From positions 137,087-201,086 of the forward strand of contig JAEWFC010000004.1 in assembly GCA_023389035.1 (NCBI GenBank): a DNA stretch of 64,000 nt, in the 5' to 3' direction. Every line of letters starts with the position of its first letter. The stretch's first letter is position 1. Under the pieces are notes generated by a model. That model was not told the origin of the DNA, did no database searches, and saw only the letters and a list, made by a program, of their open reading frames with translations. This document shows, piece by piece, positions 8,242 to 16,849 of the stretch. Both the position numbers and the translations under genes were made by a program. The stretch is from Acidobacteriota bacterium. GTDB taxonomy: Bacteria > Acidobacteriota > Blastocatellia > Pyrinomonadales > Pyrinomonadaceae.

Positions 8242-8925
8242 TTAGGCCTTCCTGCGATAGTGAACGATGAACCGCTCAGCGGGCGTTTCCTCATCGCCAG
8301 GCATTATGTCAAACGAAAGCTGCTCGAGGCCGTGCGCACCAAACGCCGCCAGCTCCGATCGTGACATCGGCCATGGTAATTCATCCGTCTCTTCATCTTC
8401 TTCGCGGCCGCGCGTTACCACTAAAAGTTCTCCGCCGGGTGCGACAAACGAGGCGATCGAAGCGATGGTCTGCTCACGCATAGATACCGGCAGCGGCTGG
8501 ATAGTATAGACCTCAAGGACAAAGTCAAAAGCACCCAGCCATTCGCGATAAGGCTGAAACAAGTCCATCACTTCGAACCGGATACCCGTCTCCGCGTGTA
8601 GTCTTTTCGCCCATTCGATCGCATTCGGAGAGATGTCAAAGGCCGCGACCCGAAAGCCAAGATCGTCGAGATACTTGGCGTCGTCACCGAGTCCGCAGCC
8701 GACCACTAATGCTGATCTATCGTTCCCCTTCAGCTCGTATTTCTCCGCAAAAGCCCGAAGATAGCGATTCGGCTCTAGATCTGCCCACGGTATCAATTCG
8801 TTATCGCCGCCGGCCTCCTTATAGAGCGCATCGAACCAGCCCAGGACATCGCCGGCCTTGTAGTATTCGGACGCGATCTCACGAACGCGTTCACGCGGGG
8901 TCTGCTCGTTTGTTTCGTCGCTCAC
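8242..8925 (-). CDS. Class I SAM-dependent methyltransferase
   Basis: 227 residues from a GTG at 8925, which abuts the TAA of the upstream rhodanese gene and suggests translational coupling. Motif I is LVVGCGLGDDAKYLDDLG (residues about 72-89), followed by motif II VAAFDISPNAIEWAKRL. The later FDFVLEVYTIQPLPVSMR and PGGELLVVTRG blocks resemble thiopurine-methyltransferase-like and tellurite-resistance-type methyltransferases. The substrate is not evident. Pairing with a rhodanese suggests a sulfur or metalloid context, which is only an inference. Confidence 0.85.
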   Translation of the reverse strand: MSDETNEQTPRERVREIASEYYKAGDVLGWFDALYKEAGGDNELIPWADLEPNRYLRAFAEKYELKGNDRSALVVGCGLGDDAKYLDDLGFRVAAFDISPNAIEWAKRLHAETGIRFEVMDLFQPYREWLGAFDFVLEVYTIQPLPVSMREQTIASIASFVAPGGELLVVTRGREEDEETDELPWPMSRSELAAFGAHGLEQLSFDIMPGDEETPAERFIVHYRRKA

Positions 8926-9294
8926 TTAAAAGGGTATCTCCGTCTCGGTAGGTGCTCCGGCCTCTTGCCATGCCTTCCATCCGCCTTTCAACGATCTGAC
9001 TGCAGTATAACCCATCTTCTGGAGCATATCGGCCGCAAGAGCTGAGCGAAAGCCGCCGCCGCAATACAGTATGATCTCAGCATCTTTCGGGAACTTTCCG
9101 ATGATGTCCCGTTCAAGAACGCCGCGGCCGATATGGATCGCACCGTCCGCGTGCGAAGACCATTCGCTATCTTCGCGAACGTCGATCAGGGCCGCTCCAT
9201 TGTGGATCCGATCCAAGGCTTCAGCCACATCTATCTCGGAGATGCGGCCCTTCGCGTCGTCAACGATCGCAATAAATTCCTCTGAGTGTTCCAT
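8926..9294 (-). CDS. Cytoplasmic rhodanese-like domain protein
   Basis: 122 residues, a single rhodanese domain without a signal peptide. Seen are ALIDVREDSEWSSHADGAIHIGRG, then IILYCGGGFRSALAADML with the active-site Cys in C-G-G-G-F-R, then LKGGWKAWQEAGAP near the end. Such proteins handle persulfide sulfur. It is the first gene of a two-gene unit with the methyltransferase. It differs from the lipoprotein rhodanese at 6133-6561 by lacking an export signal. Confidence 0.88.
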   Translation of the reverse strand: MEHSEEFIAIVDDAKGRISEIDVAEALDRIHNGAALIDVREDSEWSSHADGAIHIGRGVLERDIIGKFPKDAEIILYCGGGFRSALAADMLQKMGYTAVRSLKGGWKAWQEAGAPTETEIPF

Positions 9295-9370
9295 TCTGTT
9301 TGTCCGTTTCTATATTTCTGCTGCGTCTCCTACAGCGTAACCATTTTCGCAAAAGCAAGGAGCAAATTTA

Positions 9371-9793
9371 ATGAAGAGAGTAGCACTATTTACAACGATC
9401 CTGATTGTAACGCTGGGCACCATCGCCTGCAGCAAAGATGCAGAGGTAAATGCATTTATTAATGAATTCGATTCGGCGACAAAAGAGCTCGTGGACAAGA
9501 TCGATCGAGATCCGACCTCCGCAGGTATCGATGATGCCCGCCGAACGTTCGAATCGCGCAAGCCGCAGTTGAAGGCAAAGTGGGATCAGATCAAGACCGC
9601 TATCGGAGCACAAGTCAGCAGCGAGACAAAGAAGCGTCTGGAGACCAGTATTGCGAACAACCTCCGGTCGATCACTGAAGTATCGATGAAGAACATGGCA
9701 AAGTTGGCAGCAGACAAGGAAGCACCCGCCAAACTGCGAACGCTTATCGAGGATTATTCCGGCACATTTGCCCTGCCGGGACGTTCGAGCTGA
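9371..9793 (+). CDS. Putative lipoprotein, function unknown
   Basis: 140 residues, ATG at 9371 after AAGGAGCAAA. It begins with a basic, hydrophobic signal (MKRVALFTTILIVTLG) and then TIAC, a plausible though imperfect lipobox, with the mature part starting CSKDAEVNAF. The rest is soluble, helical and charged (SATKELVDKID, KPQLKAKWDQIKTAI, SSETKKRLETSIANNL). No family recognised. It is followed by a terminator, so it is monocistronic. Confidence 0.75.
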   Translation: MKRVALFTTILIVTLGTIACSKDAEVNAFINEFDSATKELVDKIDRDPTSAGIDDARRTFESRKPQLKAKWDQIKTAIGAQVSSETKKRLETSIANNLRSITEVSMKNMAKLAADKEAPAKLRTLIEDYSGTFALPGRSS

Positions 9794-9817
9794 TCCGGTT
9801 TTACAATTGATCACCCG

Positions 9818-9852
9818 CCGGCGTTCGATCTGCGGTCGAACGCCGCATTTTT
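9818..9852 (+). terminator. Terminator after the putative lipoprotein gene
   Basis: GGCGTTCGA, a seven-base loop and TCGAACGCC form a perfect 9-bp stem (9820-9844), followed by GCATTTTTG. Confidence 0.75.
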
Positions 9853-9878
9853 GTGGTTTTAGGCAGACTCGTTATAAT
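9851..9878 (+). promoter_or_regulatory. Putative sigma-70 promoter of lpd
   Basis: TTGTGG at 9851-9856 and a consensus TATAAT at 9873-9878 are 16 bases apart. They lie about 40 bases upstream of the lpd start codon and just after the preceding terminator. Confidence 0.6.
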
Positions 9879-9919
9879 GGGTCTTTTCAACGACCATTTA
9901 ATAAAACGAGGCAAAACAA

Positions 9920-11329
9920 TTGGCTGAACAATTTGATGTAACGATAATCGGTGCCGGCCCGGGCGGCTATGTTGCTGCGGTTCGAGGTGCTCAACTCGGT
10001 CTTAAAGTAGCGATCGTGGAGAAAGAAAAGGACGCTAAGCTCGGCGGAACCTGCGGTCTGCGAGGATGTATACCGACAAAGGCTCTGCTGAACGCAGCTC
10101 ATCTTTACCAGAAGGCCGGAGAGTTTGAAAAGTTCGGCTTAAAGGTTGACGGCCTTTCGTATGACTGGGCGGCTGTCCAAAACTATAAATCGGGTATCGT
10201 CGATAAGAACGCAGCGGGCGTGACGTACCTGATGAAGAAACACAAGGTCGCTGTATTCAACGGTTTCGGCAAGATCGCCGGTAAAGGCAAGGTCGAGGTA
10301 GAAATTGCCGACGGCAAGAAAGAGACGATCGACACCAAAAATATCATCATCGCGACAGGTTCCGTCGTTCGCCCGATACCCGGTTTTGAGACCGACGGCA
10401 AGCAGGTCGTGAACTCCGACCATATCCTCGAATTAGAAAAAGTGCCCAAGTCAATGATCGTGATGGGTTCGGGTGCCGTGGGTGTGGAATTCGCGAGCGT
10501 CTATCACCGCTTTGGATGTGAGACCACGGTCGTGGAGTTGATGGACCGAATTGTCCCTATCGAGGACGCAGACGTTTCAAAAGAGTTGCAGCGTGCATTC
10601 AAGAAACAGGGCATCAAATGCGAAACCGGTATAAAGCTGGACAAGCTTGAGAAAAGCAAAAAGGGTATAAAGGTTTCCGGCAAGAATTCGAAGGATGCTG
10701 ACGTCTCATTTGAGGCTGAGATGCTGCTTGTAGCCGTCGGCCGTATGCCCCTGATCGAGAACATCGGCCTGGATAAGACAAAGGTCGTGGTTAATCAACG
10801 CGGCACTATCAAGGTCAACGAGTACTGCGAAACCGATGAGCCGAATGTTTACGCCATCGGCGACGTTATCGACACCGCGTGGCTGGCACACCTGGCATCG
10901 AAAGAAGGCATAATGGTCGTCGAAAAGATCGCCGGCAAGAAGGTCGAGCCGATCAAGCATAATTTGGTTCCAAACTGCACCTACTGCGATCCGGAGGTCG
11001 CATCGGTCGGCCTCACCGAAGCAAAGGCAAAGGAAGCCGGTTATGACGTCAAGGTCGGCAAGTTTCCCTTCTCGGCTTCGGGCAAAGCACGTATTCTCGG
11101 TGAGACGGATGGTTTTGTTAAGGTAGTCGCAGAAAAGAAATACGATGAAGTTTTGGGCGTTCACATCATCGGGCCGCATGCTACCGAACTTCTGGCCGAA
11201 TGCGTAGTAGCAATGTCGCTCGAAACGACCGCTGACGAGTTTGGACGTGTAATCCACGCACATCCGACAGTATCTGAGGCGATAATGGAAGCGGCCGAGG
11301 GCGTTCACGATCTAACGATCCATTTGTAA
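9920..11329 (+). CDS. lpdA: Dihydrolipoyl dehydrogenase (E3)
   Basis: 469 residues. The start is a TTG at 9920, supported by GAGG about 10 bases upstream and by alignment of MAEQFDVTIIGAGPGGYVAA with the FAD-binding start of the family. The redox-active disulfide is in GGTCGLRGCIPTK; the NAD fold is VMGSGAVGVEFASVY; the C-terminal catalytic pair is in HAHPTVSEAIMEA. It reoxidises dihydrolipoamide for 2-oxoacid dehydrogenases and the glycine cleavage system. A candidate partner E2 lies at 19496-21241. Length and motifs are standard. Confidence 0.95.
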   Translation: MAEQFDVTIIGAGPGGYVAAVRGAQLGLKVAIVEKEKDAKLGGTCGLRGCIPTKALLNAAHLYQKAGEFEKFGLKVDGLSYDWAAVQNYKSGIVDKNAAGVTYLMKKHKVAVFNGFGKIAGKGKVEVEIADGKKETIDTKNIIIATGSVVRPIPGFETDGKQVVNSDHILELEKVPKSMIVMGSGAVGVEFASVYHRFGCETTVVELMDRIVPIEDADVSKELQRAFKKQGIKCETGIKLDKLEKSKKGIKVSGKNSKDADVSFEAEMLLVAVGRMPLIENIGLDKTKVVVNQRGTIKVNEYCETDEPNVYAIGDVIDTAWLAHLASKEGIMVVEKIAGKKVEPIKHNLVPNCTYCDPEVASVGLTEAKAKEAGYDVKVGKFPFSASGKARILGETDGFVKVVAEKKYDEVLGVHIIGPHATELLAECVVAMSLETTADEFGRVIHAHPTVSEAIMEAAEGVHDLTIHL

Positions 11330-11352
11330 GCCAAAAGTCTTTTTCGAGGTTA

Positions 11353-11380
11353 AAAAGGCCGCCTGCAGAGGCGGCCTTTT
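11353..11380 (+). terminator. Rho-independent terminator of lpd
   Basis: AAAAGGCCGCC, loop TGCAGA and GGCGGCCTTTT make a strong symmetrical hairpin 23 bases after the lpd stop. Being symmetrical it could work in both directions. Confidence 0.9.
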
Positions 11381-11387
11381 GCGTCTT

Positions 11388-11639
11388 GTTGCGAAACTTT
11401 TCTGGTTTATTACATAACTTTTCTTGTTCTTTATGTAACTTCGCTCTTGGGTTATGTAATTTTGCTCTTGCTTTAAGTAACTTTGGTCTTGTTTTATGTA
11501 ATTTTGCTCTTAAATTATGTAGTTTTGCTCTTAATTTATATAACTTTGCTCTTGTTTTATGTAATTCTGGTCTTAATTTATTCAATTCCGCTCTGTTTTT
11601 TCGTAATTCAGCTACTCTTTTAGGTAATTCATTCGAGAA
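11388..11639. repeat. Tandem repeat, 12 units of 21 bp
   Basis: Twelve contiguous 21-base units can be laid out without a gap. A typical unit reads TTTATGTAA, then TTTTGCTCTTG plus one base; the outer units are more degenerate. 21 is a multiple of 3, so both strands stay open across the array. The minus strand reads as basic heptads of the type K-L-H-K-T-R-A, and the plus strand as N-F-A-L-x-L-C. Neither frame has an ATG or a good ribosome-binding site at its head; only TTG codons are present (11386 on plus, 11585 on minus). It is therefore annotated as a repeat rather than a gene. It starts 8 bases after the lpd terminator. Confidence 0.88.
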
Positions 11640-11732
11640 TGACGTAGCAGCACAATCGCTTCATTGTTCAATGTCTGCGGGTTCGACGCGCATTTTCCTG
11701 GAGTTTCTAAAATCGTCCCGACTTCAAAACTT

Positions 11733-11766
11733 AAGGCTGCCCGGTCTCTCTCCGGGCAGCCCTTTT
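11733..11766. terminator. Hairpin terminator downstream of the 21-bp array
   Basis: GGCTGCCCGG and CCGGGCAGCC form a 10-bp stem around a seven-base loop, followed by CTTTT on the plus strand. It also lies 21 bases past the stop of the convergent minus-strand gene (11787-12335), so it may serve both sides. Confidence 0.75.
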
Positions 11767-11786
11767 GATCTATTCAAAATGATCCG

Positions 11787-12335
11787 TTAGAAATCAGCTT
11801 GTAGTACTGCGACGGTCACTGCGGTCTTTCCGCTGAGAAGCGTCTCCGCCTTGAACGTCATCGGCACATCGTAGTTTTCAAATTTCTGCATGCCGTCGAC
11901 GCTGCCGAGCATTCTGAGTACGGCGCCCGTCTGTCTCTTTTCTACGACGCCGGTTTTAGGCTCGATAGTCCAAGTGATCTCGCCCTCTTGAACGTCTCCA
12001 TAGACCGTTCCGAAGTATGCGTTGTCGCGATAGATCACCATTGACCAATTACCGAGCGATACCGGGTTGCCGTCCTTAAATGTAGGGATGCCCTCGGTAT
12101 AGTCCAGCATGATCGTCATATGAACTGAGAACCACTCGCCGGATCCATTGAGAACAAATGTGTTCCCCCAAACTTTCTTGTCTATATCGTCATACGTTCC
12201 ACCGGCGGTCTGAGCACCTACAAGGGTAACGCCCGCGGCAAACATATCCTTATCAACCCTAAGTGACTTTGGCTGTGCGAAGATCACACCGGCACAAAGA
12301 GCGATTATCGTAAATGTAAACAGTGTCTTTTTCAT
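11787..12335 (-). CDS. Exported protein of unknown function
   Basis: 182 residues with a clear signal peptide (MKKTLFTFTIIALCAGVIFA, cleavage before QPKSL). The mature part looks beta-rich: GGTYDDIDKKVWGNTFVLNG, WSMVIYRDNAYFGTVYGDV, WTIEPKTGVVEKRQTGAVLRM. No enzyme motif is seen and I do not recognise the family. The ATG is preceded by GGAGG on the minus strand. It is monocistronic, with a hairpin downstream. Confidence 0.75.
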   Translation of the reverse strand: MKKTLFTFTIIALCAGVIFAQPKSLRVDKDMFAAGVTLVGAQTAGGTYDDIDKKVWGNTFVLNGSGEWFSVHMTIMLDYTEGIPTFKDGNPVSLGNWSMVIYRDNAYFGTVYGDVQEGEITWTIEPKTGVVEKRQTGAVLRMLGSVDGMQKFENYDVPMTFKAETLLSGKTAVTVAVLQADF

Positions 12336-12609
12336 GACCGTGACCTCCTATGAGCAGGGCCGGTGGGAAACTTTCAGGTCCTTAAGGATGCTAATTGCAA
12401 GGAATGTACCGATTGACTTAACTCGGTGCAGTTTCCGGCAACTACCTGATAACAAGAAACTTCTGCGACCGCGGGGATCCACCGAACCTTGCGGACGTTT
12501 TGTGATCGCCTCGTAAATACACGGCGATCGTGAAAATATTCACACTGAACGGCGAGACCGATATGCATGAGAGTACAAGTACCGCAGGTCTGTTATAATC
12601 AGGCGTTTT
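12336..12609. other. Intergenic region upstream of serA
   Basis: About 270 bases between two divergent genes with no credible reading frame. The only feature I can support is the extended -10 element next to serA at 12591-12599. Confidence 0.5.
12591..12599 (+). promoter_or_regulatory. Extended -10 promoter element of serA
   Basis: TGTTATAAT is an extended -10 element (TG, one base, TATAAT). It ends only 10 bases before the serA ATG at 12610, so transcription would begin within a few bases of the start codon. No good -35 box is seen. Confidence 0.5.
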
Positions 12610-13845
12610 ATGACCAAGGAAGATACTTCATACCCGCGAAACAAGATCAACATCTTGCTTCTCGAAAACATCTCGGCTTCGGCCGTTGCGGAACTCGAGC
12701 AAAAGGGCTACTCGAACGTGCGGCAATTGAACGGAGCCTTAAGCGAGAAGGATCTCGCCGCCGCAGTGAAAGGCGTGCACCTGCTCGGCATCCGTTCGAA
12801 AACGAAGATCTCGCGCTCGGTTATCGAGGCCGCTGACAAACTGCTCGGCATCGGTGCCTTCTGTATCGGCGTCAACCAGATCGATCTCAAGGCGGCGACC
12901 GAAAAGGGCATCGCAGTTTTCAACGCGCCGTACTCAAATACGCGTTCGGTGGCCGAACTTATTATCGGCTTGTCGGTAATGCTGATACGCAAGGTAGCCG
13001 ATAAAAATGCAGCGGCCCACCGCGGCGAATGGCTGAAGGAAGCTACCGGATGTTTTGAGCTGCGAGGCAAAACACTCGGCATTGTCGGCTACGGAAATAT
13101 CGGCTCGCAAGTGTCGAACATGGCCGAAGCCTTGGGAATGCACGTGATCTACTATGACGTCGCGACCAAACTCCCGCACGGGAACGCAAAACAAGTACAC
13201 GACCTAAAAGACCTGCTCAAGCGGTCAAATATCGTCACGCTTCACGTTCCGTCCGATCCGACCACACGTAATTTGATCGATTCTGCCGCGCTCAAAGCGA
13301 TGCGAAAGGGCAGTATCCTGATCAATCACAGCCGCGGGGACGTGGTGGATATCGGTGCACTCGCAAGATCCATCCGGTCCGGCAAGCTTGCCGGGGCAGC
13401 CGTCGATGTTTTCCCCGAAGAACCGGAAAAGATCGGCGACCGTTTCGCAAGCCCGTTGCAAGGGCTTCCGAATGTTATCCTCACGCCTCACATCGGAGGG
13501 TCGACGGAAGAAGCACAGGCGAACATCGGTCTGGATGTAACCTCAAAACTGATAAAGTATGTGGACTTTGGGACGAGCGAGGGCTCGCATACCGTACCGC
13601 CGGTATCTCTGCCGCCGCAGGTCGGAACACACCGCATACTGCACATTCACCGTAATATCCCGGGCGTGCTCGGCGAGATCAATTCCCGACTCTCCAAGCG
13701 CGGTATCAACATCGTCGGACAATATCTGAACACTAACCCGGACATCGGTTACGTGATATTGGATATCGATTCGAAGATCTCGAAAGAGGCGTTTGCGATC
13801 CTGAGGGATATCGAAGGCACTGTTCGGGCCCGGATGGTTTATTAG
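12610..13845 (+). CDS. serA: D-3-phosphoglycerate dehydrogenase, ACT-domain type
   Basis: 411 residues, collinear with the E. coli-type SerA from start to end. It oxidises 3-phosphoglycerate to 3-phosphohydroxypyruvate, the first step of serine synthesis. Seen are FNAPYSNTRSVAELIIG, the NAD fold LGIVGYGNIGSQVSNMAE, substrate-site residues in INHSRGDVVDI, AAVDVFPEEPE and the catalytic LTPHIGGSTEEAQ. A C-terminal ACT domain follows (LHIHRNIPGVLGEINSRLS), ending RARMVY like the serine-inhibited enzymes. The family alignment supports the ATG at 12610 even though a strong -10 box lies just before it. Confidence 0.95.
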   Translation: MTKEDTSYPRNKINILLLENISASAVAELEQKGYSNVRQLNGALSEKDLAAAVKGVHLLGIRSKTKISRSVIEAADKLLGIGAFCIGVNQIDLKAATEKGIAVFNAPYSNTRSVAELIIGLSVMLIRKVADKNAAAHRGEWLKEATGCFELRGKTLGIVGYGNIGSQVSNMAEALGMHVIYYDVATKLPHGNAKQVHDLKDLLKRSNIVTLHVPSDPTTRNLIDSAALKAMRKGSILINHSRGDVVDIGALARSIRSGKLAGAAVDVFPEEPEKIGDRFASPLQGLPNVILTPHIGGSTEEAQANIGLDVTSKLIKYVDFGTSEGSHTVPPVSLPPQVGTHRILHIHRNIPGVLGEINSRLSKRGINIVGQYLNTNPDIGYVILDIDSKISKEAFAILRDIEGTVRARMVY

Positions 13846-13909
13846 ATAGCACCCTCGAGAGTTCTTTGCTTTGCATGCGAGGATGTCTTGATCACAGAGG
13901 CTAAAACAG

Positions 13910-14956
13910 ATGATGCGAATACTTACCACCTTCATTTATACGATCTTCTTTGCGTCCATCGGCCTGGGCCAGTGGACGAAGCACGACGTTGGCACGCGAT
14001 CAAGTCTCCGCGGTCTCGCAGTTGTTAACGAAAAGGTTGTGTGGGCGAGCGGTACCGGCGGAACGGTGATCGTGACCGCGGACGGTGGAAAGACCTGGAA
14101 TGTGAGATCAATTCCTGGAGCTGAGAAACTGGATTTTCGCGATATCGAGGCCTTCGATGCCAAAACAGCCTATATATTGAGCATTGGCAACGGCGAAACG
14201 TCGCGGATCTACAAGACCGTCGATGGCGGCTTGACGTGGAAACTACAGTTTACGAATAACGATGAGAAGGCTTTTTACGACGCCATTGCATGCTGGGATG
14301 CGAAAAGTTGCATCGCGATGTCGGATCCCGTCGATGGGTTCTACCGCTTGATCGAAACTCGCAATGGCGGTGACAGCTGGACGCTGATCGATACCGAGAA
14401 AATGGACAATGCGAAGCCGGGCGAAGCAGCGTTTGCAGCTAGCGGGACATGTCTCTACACCGTCGGGCGATCTACGGTTTATCTGGTGACCGGCGGTTCC
14501 GACGCTCGAGTGTTTCGCTCGAACGATCGCGGCTGGTCGTGGACGGTTGCTGAAAGTCCGTTAGCGAAAGGAACGCCCGGCAGCGGTATTTTCTCGATCG
14601 CGTTTCGAAATGCCCTACATGGCACTATCGTCGGCGGAAACTATGAAAAGCCCGGAGACTCTGCCGGAAATCTTGCGTTTACACGCGACGGCGGAAAGAG
14701 TTGGTATGCGGGCGACGGATTAAGAGGTTATCGATCGGCGGTAGCATATATAAACGACAAGACGCTGATCGCGGTCGGGACGAGCGGAGCCGACATCTCG
14801 TTTGACCGCGGAGCGACGTGGCGAACGGTCGGTGAGGAAAACTTTAATAGCGTCGCCGCAAAGGGGCAAAAGGCCGTGTGGGCGGTCGGCCCAAATGGTA
14901 ACGTTGCAAGGCTTACTGTACCCAAGACACGCGATGCGGGGAATACACGCAAGTAA
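13910..14956 (+). CDS. Secreted BNR-repeat / Ycf48-like beta-propeller protein
   Basis: 348 residues with a signal peptide (MMRILTTFIYTIFFASIGLG). The mature part holds repeated Asp-box (BNR) motifs of the form S/T-x-D-x-G-x-T/S-W: TADGGKTWNV, TVDGGLTWKL, TRNGGDSWTL, SNDRGWSWTV, TRDGGKSWYA and SFDRGATWRT. This is the pattern of sialidase-like or Ycf48/HCF136-type propellers. No sialidase Arg triad can be assigned, so an enzymatic role is not claimed; binding or assembly in the periplasm is possible. It is 64 bases downstream of serA. Confidence 0.82.
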   Translation: MMRILTTFIYTIFFASIGLGQWTKHDVGTRSSLRGLAVVNEKVVWASGTGGTVIVTADGGKTWNVRSIPGAEKLDFRDIEAFDAKTAYILSIGNGETSRIYKTVDGGLTWKLQFTNNDEKAFYDAIACWDAKSCIAMSDPVDGFYRLIETRNGGDSWTLIDTEKMDNAKPGEAAFAASGTCLYTVGRSTVYLVTGGSDARVFRSNDRGWSWTVAESPLAKGTPGSGIFSIAFRNALHGTIVGGNYEKPGDSAGNLAFTRDGGKSWYAGDGLRGYRSAVAYINDKTLIAVGTSGADISFDRGATWRTVGEENFNSVAAKGQKAVWAVGPNGNVARLTVPKTRDAGNTRK

Positions 14957-15124
14957 CATTATTAATTAGCTTCACGTCCCGTATCATCCGGAAAACCGTA
15001 CTTTTGCAAATTGAAATCTGTCCGTTTTCGTATAGTCTTTAAATGAGACGTTAATAGTTTTGCTGCGATATATGCAGGTTCTGGTTCAACTTGCCGAGTT
15101 TTCGCTCGTCTCTTTTTGAAGACT

Positions 15125-16363
15125 ATGAAACCTATCCTGAAGACCCGAAACGTTCCACTAACTCAAGCGTTCAAGGACTTTTTCGCAAACGAAAAAGCCA
15201 GTGCGGTTGTACTTATCATCTGTACAGCAGTTTCATTTGCGATAGCGAATACCGCATTCGGCCCCGGTTACCTTAGCTTTTGGCAGGGTTATATGGGCCC
15301 GCTCAGCGTAGAACATTGGGTTAACGACGGTTTGATGGCGATCTTTTTTCTTTTGATCGGCTTGGAGCTTGAACGTGAGCTGTACGCCGGCGAACTATCG
15401 AACCTAAAGAGCGCCCTGCTGCCGATTTTTGCCGCGATCGGCGGAATAGCGGTACCCGCTTCGATCCACTTTGCATTGAACGCAGGAACACCGACGCAGC
15501 CCGGTGTCGGCATCCCGATGGCTACCGACATCGCCTTTGCGATCGGCGTTCTGGCATTGGTCGGTTCTCGTGTACCGGCGTCGCTTAAGGTCTTTCTTGT
15601 CGCTCTCGCCGTAATGGATGACCTCGGTGCGATCATAGTGATCGCGGTCTTTTATACGGCTGATCTTGCAGCGATGTATCTTCTCGCGTCGCTCGGAGTC
15701 TTGGCCCTGTTGTTCGTATTGAACCGGTTGGGTGTGATGGCTCTGGTCCCGTATCTGATCGGCGGGATCATCGCCTGGTACTTTATGCTCAAATCCGGCG
15801 TACACGCGACGATAGCCGGCGTTTTGCTCGCCTTTACAATTCCGTTCACTCACAAACGTGATGACCTCGATTCGCCGTCGTATAAGCTGGAACATTTTCT
15901 ACATAAACCGGTAGCATTTCTGATATTGCCCATATTTGCCCTCGCAAACACGGGTATCGTCGTCGGAGGCGATTGGGCCGCCGAGCTTACTTCGGCAAAC
16001 AGCCTCGGAATTATTCTTGGGCTTGTATTTGGTAAGCCGATCGGCATCACTCTTTTGGCATTTCTCGCGGTGACTGTTGGGCTGTGCCGTCTGCCGCTTG
16101 ACCTTAACTGGAAGCATGTATTCGGCGCCGGAATGTTAGGCGGGATCGGCTTTACGATGTCGATCTTTATTACGAATCTCGCGTTCACAGGTGACAGCGA
16201 GACCATCAACGCTTCCAAGATGGCGATACTACTTGCTTCGCTGACGGCCGGGACTGCAGGTTTTCTCTTCCTGAAATTGCTCGGTCAGCCGAATGTTGAC
16301 GACGTAGATATGGATACAATGGATTTCCCAGACGAGGAGAACGTTACCACGGCAGAGGCGTAG
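15125..16363 (+). CDS. nhaA: Na+/H+ antiporter NhaA
   Basis: 412 residues from the ATG at 15125; an in-frame TTG at 15116 would add three residues, and neither has a strong ribosome-binding site. It exchanges Na+ or Li+ for protons across the inner membrane. It has about 12 hydrophobic segments, the paired Asp region in GIPMATDIAFAIGVLALVGSRV, the following VALAVMDDLGAIIVIAVFYT, and GGIGFTMSIFITNLAF late in the protein, all NhaA hallmarks. The cytosolic C-terminus is acidic (DDVDMDTMDFPDEE). A small gene follows after 3 bases. Confidence 0.95.
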   Translation: MKPILKTRNVPLTQAFKDFFANEKASAVVLIICTAVSFAIANTAFGPGYLSFWQGYMGPLSVEHWVNDGLMAIFFLLIGLELERELYAGELSNLKSALLPIFAAIGGIAVPASIHFALNAGTPTQPGVGIPMATDIAFAIGVLALVGSRVPASLKVFLVALAVMDDLGAIIVIAVFYTADLAAMYLLASLGVLALLFVLNRLGVMALVPYLIGGIIAWYFMLKSGVHATIAGVLLAFTIPFTHKRDDLDSPSYKLEHFLHKPVAFLILPIFALANTGIVVGGDWAAELTSANSLGIILGLVFGKPIGITLLAFLAVTVGLCRLPLDLNWKHVFGAGMLGGIGFTMSIFITNLAFTGDSETINASKMAILLASLTAGTAGFLFLKLLGQPNVDDVDMDTMDFPDEENVTTAEA

Positions 16364-16366
16364 AGC

Positions 16367-16813
16367 ATGAACCAGGGCTTTACAAGTATTCCCTTTAAGT
16401 CGGAGAAGCACAGCGGCCTTTCCGAGATAAATGGGGTCGCTAAGTTTTCGTCTGCGGGCATCGTACTTGAATTCGAATCGAAGCTTTTCGGCCTGATAAC
16501 TAATGGAGTGAAAGAAGTTCGCGTTCCGTTAAGTGAAATACTCGATGTCGAGTTTAGAAAAGGGTTGTTCAGACGCCGGGCTAAGATCGTGCTCCGGACC
16601 AAGACGTTTATCGCCTTGGCGGATCTGCCCCATCAGGATGGTAAGGTGACATTGAAGCTGGACAAGCGGGATTATGAACGCGGGTCTGCAGCGGTTGAAC
16701 AGCTTCAACGCGAGTTGGCCGAGATCGATGCACACTTGCCGCCGCCTCAAACCCCTGTCAGCCAACTGTTTGAAGACGAATCGGAAAGCGATACGAGACC
16801 TCTCGAAAAGTAA
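16367..16813 (+). CDS. Hypothetical protein downstream of nhaA
   Basis: 148 residues; the ATG lies 3 bases after the nhaA stop, so the two are probably cotranscribed. The middle has a beta-rich, PH-like pattern (GIVLEFESKLFG, VRVPLSEILDVEFRKGLFRRRAKIVLRT). The second half is a charged helix (YERGSAAVEQLQRELAEIDAHL) with a low-complexity acidic tail. It has no signal peptide or membrane span. Function unknown; a terminator follows. Confidence 0.72.
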   Translation: MNQGFTSIPFKSEKHSGLSEINGVAKFSSAGIVLEFESKLFGLITNGVKEVRVPLSEILDVEFRKGLFRRRAKIVLRTKTFIALADLPHQDGKVTLKLDKRDYERGSAAVEQLQRELAEIDAHLPPPQTPVSQLFEDESESDTRPLEK

Positions 16814-16820
16814 AAAAATG

Positions 16821-16848
16821 AAGGGCACCAATTAACGGTGCCCTTTTT
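16821..16848. terminator. Bidirectional terminator between convergent genes
   Basis: GGGCACC, a seven-base loop and GGTGCCC are followed by TTTTT on plus and by TTCATTTTTTT on minus. It sits between convergent genes ending at 16813 and 16850. Confidence 0.88.
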
Positions 16849-16849
16849 C

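Noticed and set aside
11181..11585. A basic heptad-repeat protein on the minus strand through the 21-bp array
   Set aside because: No ATG and no ribosome-binding site, the frame runs through the lpd terminator and into lpd itself; kept as a repeat and as a finding, not as a gene.
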